From Brevibacillus choshinensis (GTDB lineage: Bacteria; Bacillota; Bacilli; Brevibacillales; Brevibacillaceae): a DNA stretch of 64,000 nucleotides. This document shows positions 57,787-64,000 of this stretch, piece after piece. Location of the stretch: assembly GCF_001420695.1 (NCBI RefSeq), contig NZ_LJJB01000007.1, positions 808,390 through 872,389 on the forward strand. Direction: 5' to 3'. The stretch's first letter is position 1. Every line of letters begins with the position of its first letter. Under the pieces are notes generated by a model. That model was not told the DNA's origin. It did not search any database and saw only the letters and a program-made list of their open reading frames with translations. The position numbers were made by a program, and so were the translations under genes.

Positions 57787-58877
57787 TTCAATATGTGGAG
57801 CGCCTTGCTCCCAAGTCGTTGGCAATGGAGGGTGACAAGATCGGCCTCCATGTGGGGACTTTGCAAAAACAGGTTAAGAAAGTAATGATAGCTCTCGATG
57901 TTCTCGAATCTGTCGTCGATGAAGCAATTGCCGAAGGAGTAGACTTGATCGTTGCTCACCATGCTGTCATTTATCGTCCGCTCAAAAACATCCGTACGGA
58001 TCTGGCGGCAGGACGAGTTTTTGAAAAGCTGATCAAGCACGATATTGCCGTATACACCGCGCATACCAATCTCGATGTTGCAGTTGGGGGGATGAATGAC
58101 TGGCTGGCTGAAGCTATCGGACTGACAAAAGTGGACGTACTGGATGTCCTTCAACGGGAGGCGTGGAAGAAGCTAGTGGTCTTCGTTCCAGTTACTCACC
58201 GTGATGCGGTTTTCCAAGCCGTTTCTGAGGCAGGTGCAGGCTGGGTAGGTAACTATAGCCACTGCTCATTTCAAACGGAAGGGACGGGAACGTTCTTGCC
58301 GAGGGAAGGGACCAATCCGTACATCGGCACTGCTGGAAATCTGGAGAAGGTAGAGGAAGTCAGGCTGGAAATGGTAGTGCCTGCTTCCAGACAGTCTTCT
58401 GTCGTCAAGGCGATGCTGAGCGCTCATCCTTACGAAGAAGTGGCGTACGATATCATTCCACTCGAACAGTCGGGCCAGGGTTACGGGATCGGACGCATTG
58501 GTCTTTTGTCAGAGCCGATGACGTTGCGCGAGCTGGCAGAGTTGGTAAAAGAACGCTTTTCTTTGAAAGGCCTGCGTGTAGTGGGAGATCTGGATGCGCA
58601 GGTGAAAAAGGTAGCAGTGGTCGGCGGTGATGGCAGCTCCTTTGCATCTAAAGCGATTTTCAAAGGTGCTGACGTATACGTAACTGGCGACATCGGCTAT
58701 CATACCGCACACGATGCGCAGGCAGACGGACTCTCCATTATTGATGCAGGTCACAACATCGAGAAGATCATGAAGCAAAAACTGGCGGCGTATCTAATCG
58801 AACAGCTGAAAGCAAACGGCTACCAGACGGAAGTCGTCGCATCTACCGTGCACACCGATCCGTTCCAATTTGTGTAG
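57762..58877 (+). CDS. yqfO: Nif3/DUF34-like protein YqfO
   Basis: Dimetal-binding NIF3 family protein of 371 residues. The N-terminal half carries [13 protein letters not shown] and TAHTNLDVA metal ligands, the C-terminal half [27 protein letters not shown]. Between them (about residues 130-235) is the PII/CutA-like domain found in Gram-positive versions. It may act as a GTP cyclohydrolase-like or repair hydrolase; activity is unresolved. The frame continues far upstream, but ATG 57762 after GGGGTGATTG is the proper start. Confidence 0.94.
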   Translation: MFAHGQTLIQYVERLAPKSLAMEGDKIGLHVGTLQKQVKKVMIALDVLESVVDEAIAEGVDLIVAHHAVIYRPLKNIRTDLAAGRVFEKLIKHDIAVYTAHTNLDVAVGGMNDWLAEAIGLTKVDVLDVLQREAWKKLVVFVPVTHRDAVFQAVSEAGAGWVGNYSHCSFQTEGTGTFLPREGTNPYIGTAGNLEKVEEVRLEMVVPASRQSSVVKAMLSAHPYEEVAYDIIPLEQSGQGYGIGRIGLLSEPMTLRELAELVKERFSLKGLRVVGDLDAQVKKVAVVGGDGSSFASKAIFKGADVYVTGDIGYHTAHDAQADGLSIIDAGHNIEKIMKQKLAAYLIEQLKANGYQTEVVASTVHTDPFQFV

Positions 58878-58907
58878 AAGACCAGGCGTAGGCCAAACGG
58901 TCTTTTG
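58878..58907 (+). terminator. Short terminator after yqfO
   Basis: AAGACC (58878-58883) pairs with GGTCTT (58899-58904), then TT. Modest strength. Confidence 0.55.
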
Positions 58908-58937
58908 TCTGCCAGTTGAAGTGTAGGAGGATTGCAT

Positions 58938-60938
58938 GTGCAAAAACTATTACGGACCCTTTCTTGTACTCTTCTTGCTGCTACTTTGATGACCCCCGGT
59001 TTTTCCTCAGCGGCTGGGGGCTTCATGCCGTATGGAGATATCAGCAAGCATTGGGCAAAAACATCGATTATTCGTGGAGTTCAGGCGGGACTTTTCGCGG
59101 CTGGAAGCAAAGCACCGCTGTTTTATCCGAATCGCGATATGACGAGAGCCGAATTTGTGGCGCTGATCGACCGTCTTTACAATGGTGGCCAATATCAGCT
59201 ATACCCGCTTACCTTTCTCTCGGAGCATGCGGAGTGGAGTAGAGGCGAGGGCTTTGAAGAACCGTATCTCCCTTATAAAGACGTTGATCGCTTGACTTGG
59301 ATGTACTCACCTACCTTGCGTGTGTCGTATATCTTGGATCGATTGTATGGTCCCGATGCGATTCAACAAGTGTTTCCAGGCGAACAAATGAAGCCGAACC
59401 AGCCCATTACCCATGAAGAAGCAGCCAAGCTCTTGCAGATGTTCACCATGACAAGTGACAGTCAAAACGCATGGAGCGAGGTGAACAACTGGGGCTGGAT
59501 CGAGGGTGAGCGTACTGACCTGTTAAAACGGGGAGAAGCAGCAGTAGCGGCCGATCGTTTGATGACCTATTTGGTGCAGGATACGATTTTGCCGTTGCTT
59601 GATTTCGATGGTTCGAAGTTTCCGATGGTTCCGGAGATTCAGGAGCTATTCCCTCTTTTCGTGACGTATACGGATTCCAAAACAACAGATGAACAATCGT
59701 ATGTCACGGCAGTGGAAGCCATTCGAAATCATGAAGATACAGATGATACCTACCGTGCGTTGAGCAAGCTGGCTGCCAATTCTTTTTCCAATCAGATTGG
59801 CGTGCATTTCTATTTAAGCTGGAACCCCTCTACGCCGTTGACGGACAATCTGAATGAGGCATTTGGTGCCATTGATGCTTATTTCCAAGATAAAATCATC
59901 TTGCCGGATACGTTGCGTCTGCTTAGTGCAAATGTGTATGACATCGCCCTGCAACTAGGTGCATCGGACACTCGTGAATACGACAAAGTGCTGACACGCT
60001 TGAGTGATTATGAGAAAAAGCTGAAGCAGGATACAAAAGAGTGGGAAGCGTTGTCGATCTACTTGGGAGCGCTGGAGATTAAGGCAGGGCATACGGATAA
60101 GGCACTTAGCCGTTATGAGAAATTTGCCTCTAAACATCCTGAAGCGCTGCTGAATTCAGCCTACTACTTGGTGCAGGAGGGACGCACGCAGGAAGCGGAG
60201 ACAGTACTCGCTGCGCAAAAGCCAAAAACAACAGATGAGCGCATGGTTCAGTTAGTCAAGCTGTTGGGACAAGAGCTGAATTCCATCAAGGAGCAGTCAT
60301 CCATCGCAACCGATTTGGCCTATACTCTGAATCATTTGGATCGAGCTTCGTCTTATCAGGTGAAGGGTGAGGCTTTCCTGAGCGGCTTCTCCTTTACGTA
60401 CACGCAAGATGTGGATGCGCAAAGAAACGCTAGCCGTACGTCAGGATTTTATCAATCTCCACAAAAGCTGGTCTCAGACAAGCTGGAGACATACACTGAC
60501 GGTCAAAAAAAGATTCAGTACACCTACGATTCCAATAAACAGTCATGGGATAAGCATCAGACAGGTTCTCTTGACTTTGTACATGAGTGGGTAGGTGCCC
60601 AAAGCATCAAGGAGCGTCAATCGAATTTGCACGCACGTTATTACAAGCAGTCGTTTGGCCGCTATGACATCATTACGGAGTGGATTCCAGGAGAAGTTCT
60701 CGAAGAAAAAGCAAAGAACGTTACTCTTGGTCGCGGAAAGATTAAGAACGTTCCCCTCTATATGAATAAATATTACATTGACCGCCAGAGCGATGAGTTG
60801 GTCAAGCATGTTTGGCGCTACGAGGAAATTTACGAGAGCAAGGAATATGTGGCTTTCTCTGGTACGGACAATTACGATCTGACAGCAAATGTGAAAGTTT
60901 CCATCCCTGATGATGTTCGGAAAGAGGTGACCCCATGA
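58938..60938 (+). CDS. S-layer homology domain protein
   Basis: A 666-residue secreted protein. A signal peptide (about residues 1-27, ending FSSAAGG) is followed by SLH domains near the N-terminus: a clear one (FMPYGDISKHW to TRAEFVALIDRLY) and one or two weaker ones up to about residue 200. SLH domains attach proteins to pyruvylated wall polymers. The middle (about 225-480) is helical and TPR-like (YEKFASKHPEALLNSAYYLVQEGRTQEAE). The C-terminal part is beta-rich. AGGAGG gives proper spacing only to GTG 58938. It overlaps the S41 protease by four bases. Confidence 0.85.
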   Translation: MQKLLRTLSCTLLAATLMTPGFSSAAGGFMPYGDISKHWAKTSIIRGVQAGLFAAGSKAPLFYPNRDMTRAEFVALIDRLYNGGQYQLYPLTFLSEHAEWSRGEGFEEPYLPYKDVDRLTWMYSPTLRVSYILDRLYGPDAIQQVFPGEQMKPNQPITHEEAAKLLQMFTMTSDSQNAWSEVNNWGWIEGERTDLLKRGEAAVAADRLMTYLVQDTILPLLDFDGSKFPMVPEIQELFPLFVTYTDSKTTDEQSYVTAVEAIRNHEDTDDTYRALSKLAANSFSNQIGVHFYLSWNPSTPLTDNLNEAFGAIDAYFQDKIILPDTLRLLSANVYDIALQLGASDTREYDKVLTRLSDYEKKLKQDTKEWEALSIYLGALEIKAGHTDKALSRYEKFASKHPEALLNSAYYLVQEGRTQEAETVLAAQKPKTTDERMVQLVKLLGQELNSIKEQSSIATDLAYTLNHLDRASSYQVKGEAFLSGFSFTYTQDVDAQRNASRTSGFYQSPQKLVSDKLETYTDGQKKIQYTYDSNKQSWDKHQTGSLDFVHEWVGAQSIKERQSNLHARYYKQSFGRYDIITEWIPGEVLEEKAKNVTLGRGKIKNVPLYMNKYYIDRQSDELVKHVWRYEEIYESKEYVAFSGTDNYDLTANVKVSIPDDVRKEVTP

Positions 60939-62431
60939 AGCGGTTGAGTCAATGGGTGTTGGCTGCTCTGCTTTTCGCGACAGCGATTCCGGTGCAGGCA
61001 GCGGAAAGACCCTACTTGGAGACAGAAGAAGTGTTTTTGCACGTCATGGAGAGTCATTTAAGCAAGCCAGAAGCAAAACAGCTGGTAAAGGGTGCCCTGC
61101 AAGCAATCAGCGATCAGGCTGAAAAGAAACAACATCTGAGTCTAACTGTTTCTCCTGAGGACGACACGCTAGGAGAGATGGAGCAGCGGATGGCAGAATG
61201 GCAAACCAAAGGGAAATGGGATGCTTTGACGATCAATACATGGGCGATTGATGGGATGCTTTCTACACTAAGTGATCCGCACAGCGTCTTTTTTACTTCG
61301 GACGAGCTGCGTCTGTTTCAATCGGATGTGGAGAACCAGTTTGTCGGGTTTGGTTTCCGGATGCGGATGCAAAACAATGAGTTGATTCTTCGGGAGATTG
61401 TGCCTGGTTCACCAGCAGCCGCAACTGTGCTCAAGCGAGGCGATCAGTTGCTGAAGGTAGGGGAAGTTTCTTTGGTCGGCAAAAGCTTCGAGGAAGCTTA
61501 TGCTTATTTGAAAGGCGGAGAGGGTAGCGAAGCAGTCCTCACTGTCTATCGTCCTTCGGAAAAACGTGAGTTTCAAGTAAAGCTGAAGCGAGCTATGCTT
61601 CAACTGCCCGAAGCTGAGGGTCAATTGTTCTCCAAAGGATCAATTGGCTATATCAGCCTCGAAACCTTCGGATCTGACGGAGCAATCCAAATGCGGGACA
61701 AGCTTGCACAGTTTGCTGGTTCAGGCCAGCCCCTGAAAGGGATCGTCCTCGATTTACGCGACAATGGGGGCGGTTACCTTTCGACTGCTCGCGACATTGC
61801 CAGCCTCTTTATGGAGGAGGGTTTACTCATGTACACAACCAACCGCAATGGAGTGGAAGTGGAGACATGGGTACGGAACGGACATGACATCGGTGTTCCG
61901 GTACGGATTTTGGTCAACGGAGGAACTGCATCTGCGTCTGAGCTGCTGTCTGGAGCGTTGCGGGATCACGGCATCGCCAAGCTGGTTGGTACCAAGACCT
62001 ATGGGAAAGGAAGCGCACAGCAAGTCATTCCTCTTTCCGAGGGGGATGCCCTGAAGCTGACGCTGAATGAATATTTCACACCGAAGCATACGGTCGTCAA
62101 CCACATTGGTCTTACGCCTGACATGCAGGTAGAGGATTACGCAGCACAAGTCGTAGAAGCATTGCACTCGCTCAACGTTCAGACATGGGAGCTAAACGAT
62201 GAGAATGGCGACACTGAAATCAATGGGGTCCCATTTCCGACGGTAGATCCGCTCTTCAAGCAAGCACCGGATGGTTTGCAGATAAAAGCGGCTGTCTTGC
62301 AGCATTTATTGGGGGATAGCACGATCGGGGAAAAAGATTACGTCGCTCTCGCTCCTTACTTAAAAAGCCACCCTACCTTGCAGTTGCAAAACAAGAATGG
62401 GGTCAATACGCTCACATATCAAACCAAGTAA
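60935..62431 (+). CDS. S41 family carboxy-terminal processing protease
   Basis: Exported CtpA/CtpB-type serine protease, 498 residues. Signal peptide (about residues 1-22, ending VQAAE), a helical N-terminal part, a PDZ domain (about 125-215, LREIVPGSPAAATVLKRGDQLLKV) and the protease core. The catalytic serine is in GGTASASELL (Ser333 or Ser335) and the lysine is Lys358 in YGKGSAQ. GIVLDLRDNGGGYL is conserved. ATG overlaps the SLH gene stop (ATGA), so the two are translated together; the SLH protein may be substrate or partner, by inference. No PG-binding domain. Confidence 0.92.
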   Translation: MKRLSQWVLAALLFATAIPVQAAERPYLETEEVFLHVMESHLSKPEAKQLVKGALQAISDQAEKKQHLSLTVSPEDDTLGEMEQRMAEWQTKGKWDALTINTWAIDGMLSTLSDPHSVFFTSDELRLFQSDVENQFVGFGFRMRMQNNELILREIVPGSPAAATVLKRGDQLLKVGEVSLVGKSFEEAYAYLKGGEGSEAVLTVYRPSEKREFQVKLKRAMLQLPEAEGQLFSKGSIGYISLETFGSDGAIQMRDKLAQFAGSGQPLKGIVLDLRDNGGGYLSTARDIASLFMEEGLLMYTTNRNGVEVETWVRNGHDIGVPVRILVNGGTASASELLSGALRDHGIAKLVGTKTYGKGSAQQVIPLSEGDALKLTLNEYFTPKHTVVNHIGLTPDMQVEDYAAQVVEALHSLNVQTWELNDENGDTEINGVPFPTVDPLFKQAPDGLQIKAAVLQHLLGDSTIGEKDYVALAPYLKSHPTLQLQNKNGVNTLTYQTK

Positions 62432-62547
62432 AGAACGTCTATCTCGCCCTTCTGCTCGTGATTGTAGCAGTAGGGCTTTTTCTTTCTCAGCGAATAACAG
62501 GTAAGACCAAATCGAACACTACAATGTACGACGACATGACAGACTAA
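62428..62547 (+). CDS. Small membrane-protein-like ORF without a standard start codon
   Basis: The frame GTA AAG AAC GTC TAT reads VKNVYLALLLVIVAVGLFLS followed by a polar tail QRITGKTKSNTTMYDDMTD and TAA (39 residues if started at 62428). It is a classic single-helix membrane protein. Yet no ATG, GTG or TTG exists in frame until GTG 62458, inside the helix and without a ribosome site. It overlaps the S41 stop: if base 62430 were G, the S41 gene would end in TGA and this ORF would begin with GTG. It may be start-lost, use a non-standard start, or be fortuitous. Confidence 0.35.
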   Translation, partial: VKNVYLALLLVIVAVGLFLSQRITGKTKSNTTMYDDMTD

Positions 62548-62560
62548 GGATGGCAGACGG

Positions 62561-64000
62561 ATGAAAAAGGTAATTCTCTTCCTGATCGACTCCATGATGC
62601 CAGATGTCCTGGAGAGATGCATCGCAGCGAAAAGAGCGCCTGGATTGCAATTTCTGATGGAGCGCGGGCAGTATATCCCTGATGCTGTCACTGTTTTTCC
62701 AACGATGACGGCTTCCATTGACTGCTCACTGATAACAGGCGTATATCCAGATCAACATAAAGTCCCGGGACTGGTCTGGTACGATCCTGCTAAAAGGAAA
62801 ATGTACAACTACATCAATGGGGCTATACCCGTTAAAAAGATCGGGGTCGCGCATTGTGCGAACAATGTGCTCTTTGATTTGAACGAGAGACACTTGAGTA
62901 AAGAGGTACGGACAATTCATGAGGTGCTCGAGGAGAACAAGCTCGTGTCTGGCTCGATCAACGTGATTGCCCATCGAGGACACAAACAACATCAGGTACA
63001 TATGCCTCCTGTGCTCGACGCCCTCACGTCCTTTAAGCTGCGGGAGAAAGTAAGTGGACCTACCATTATGAGTTTGGGTACCTTGGTACGACCGGATATT
63101 TTCCGCCCAATCACGTGGAACATGGCACAGACACTGACAGAAGGATATGGGATCAATGATACGTACGCGATCGATGTCCTGATTGAAGTCATTCGCAGCG
63201 GAAAACAGCCGCATTTTACGCTCGTATATTTGCCCGAAAACGATCATAAGCTCCATAAATCACCGCTAGATGCTGTTTCGCATTTAGCCGATGTGGACAC
63301 GCATCTGGTTCGTTTTCTGGATAGCTTTGATTCTTGGGAGCAGATGCTGGAACGAAATGTTTGCATCCTGATCAGTGACCATGGGCAGACAATCATCGGA
63401 GAGAGTGACGACCATAACATTCCATTAGAGCGTTTGTTACGGGGTTTTTCGATCCAGCCACTCGGGGCAGAAGTAACAGCACAGATGGACGTGGTGATCT
63501 GCAACAATGAACGGATGACGTATCTGTATCCTGTTGATACGAGCAAGCTTATGCCAATTGTCGATGCGGTTTCCATCGATCAGCGGATTGATCTGATCGC
63601 GTGGAAGGAAAATGAGCAGGTGGTAGTTCGGCGGGGCGGCTCAAATGAGATGATGCGTTATTGGAGGAACGGTGCTTATCGTGATGCGTACGGTTCATCC
63701 TGGAGCGTTGAAGGGGATTCGACGGTTCTGGATGTCAGCTGTGACGGCGATTCGCTGACGTTCGACACATACCCAGATGCTTTTGCACGCTTATATGGAG
63801 CTCTGTTTTCTCAGACTGCTCCCGTTGTGGTCTTAACTGCGGCAAAAGGCTATGAATTTTTGTCGGAGTGCGCTCCAACGCATTTAGGAGGGGGGAGCCA
63901 CGGGTCGTTGCATAAGCAGGATTCACTCATTCCCATCCTCGTGGCAGGGTCATCTCATACGTTACGTACTCCTGCAAGATTGGTCGACGTCAAAGATTTT
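62561..64000 (+). CDS. Alkaline phosphatase superfamily protein (nucleotide pyrophosphatase/phosphodiesterase type), 3' truncated by window
   Basis: Open from ATG 62561 to the window end (480 codons, no stop). The sequence opens KKVILFLIDSMMPDVLERC, giving metal ligand Asp10, and VFPTMTASIDCSLITGVYPDQH holds the likely nucleophile Thr48. LISDHGQT and GGSHGSLHKQD provide the other metal ligands. These are the signatures of type I phosphodiesterases/nucleotide pyrophosphatases. No signal peptide is evident. Weak ribosome site (AAGGATGGCAG). It follows the S41 gene by about 130 bases. The substrate, such as nucleotides or phosphoesters, is unknown. Confidence 0.85.
   Translation, partial: MKKVILFLIDSMMPDVLERCIAAKRAPGLQFLMERGQYIPDAVTVFPTMTASIDCSLITGVYPDQHKVPGLVWYDPAKRKMYNYINGAIPVKKIGVAHCANNVLFDLNERHLSKEVRTIHEVLEENKLVSGSINVIAHRGHKQHQVHMPPVLDALTSFKLREKVSGPTIMSLGTLVRPDIFRPITWNMAQTLTEGYGINDTYAIDVLIEVIRSGKQPHFTLVYLPENDHKLHKSPLDAVSHLADVDTHLVRFLDSFDSWEQMLERNVCILISDHGQTIIGESDDHNIPLERLLRGFSIQPLGAEVTAQMDVVICNNERMTYLYPVDTSKLMPIVDAVSIDQRIDLIAWKENEQVVVRRGGSNEMMRYWRNGAYRDAYGSSWSVEGDSTVLDVSCDGDSLTFDTYPDAFARLYGALFSQTAPVVVLTAAKGYEFLSECAPTHLGGGSHGSLHKQDSLIPILVAGSSHTLRTPARLVDVKDF

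Overview
The window reads as chromosomal DNA of a spore-forming, low-to-mid-GC member of the Firmicutes, most likely Brevibacillus (Paenibacillaceae). The reasons are the sporulation genes (gpr, spoIIP, yqfC, yqfD), Bacillus-type Shine-Dalgarno sequences (AGGAGG) with frequent GTG and TTG starts, a CIRCE-controlled hrcA operon, a glycine T-box, and a gene order that follows the Bacillus subtilis gpr-to-sigA/yqfO segment. Species assignment is inference from gene content; no search was run. No rRNA, tRNA, insertion sequence, prophage or CRISPR array was seen.

Layout. 1-2.9 kb: gpr-spoIIP-yqxA (spore germination and engulfment). 3.0-8.95 kb: a five-gene oligopeptide/dipeptide ABC importer (two ATPases, lipoprotein receptor, two permeases) sitting between yqxA and lepA. 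8.9-13.9 kb: an alpha/beta hydrolase, an M24 peptidase, a frameshifted lipoprotein remnant, an ECF sigma factor with a membrane partner, and a GNAT acetyltransferase. 14-25.4 kb: the conserved translation and chaperone block lepA, hemW, hrcA-grpE-dnaK-dnaJ, prmA, rsmE, mtaB. 25.4-35.2 kb: metabolic and envelope genes (Nudix, deoC, LrgA/LrgB pair, Na/Pi-type transporter, rRNA methyltransferase, ddl, murF, HIT protein and two unknowns). 35.2-46.2 kb: rpsU, yqeY, yqeZ-floA, an ORF-free 0.97 kb structured interval, then yqfC-yqfD-phoH-ybeY-dgkA-cdd-era-yqzL-recO. 46.2-54.3 kb: T-box-controlled glyQS, ccpN, the PPDK regulator, dnaG and sigA. 54.4-64 kb: two unknown membrane proteins, an acyl-CoA dehydrogenase, trmK, yqfO, an SLH-domain protein, an S41 protease, and an alkaline-phosphatase-superfamily gene that runs off the end.

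How it works together. The core is a macromolecular-synthesis and stress region: replication priming, the housekeeping sigma factor, translation factors, rRNA/tRNA modification and heat-shock chaperones. Envelope-building genes (ddl, murF, dgkA, floA) and sporulation genes are interspersed. Glycine supply is sensed by the T-box, heat stress by HrcA/CIRCE, and gluconeogenic state by CcpN.

Most unusual points: (a) a ~620 nt ORF-free interval at 39.06-39.68 kb with three consecutive long stems and a downstream intrinsic terminator, which looks like a large structured RNA or a palindromic element; (b) a lipoprotein gene apparently killed by a 2-nt deletion exactly at its lipobox, directly upstream of an ECF sigma factor; (c) pgpH missing from its usual slot between phoH and ybeY; (d) a small membrane ORF after the S41 protease that has lost, or never had, a standard start codon.
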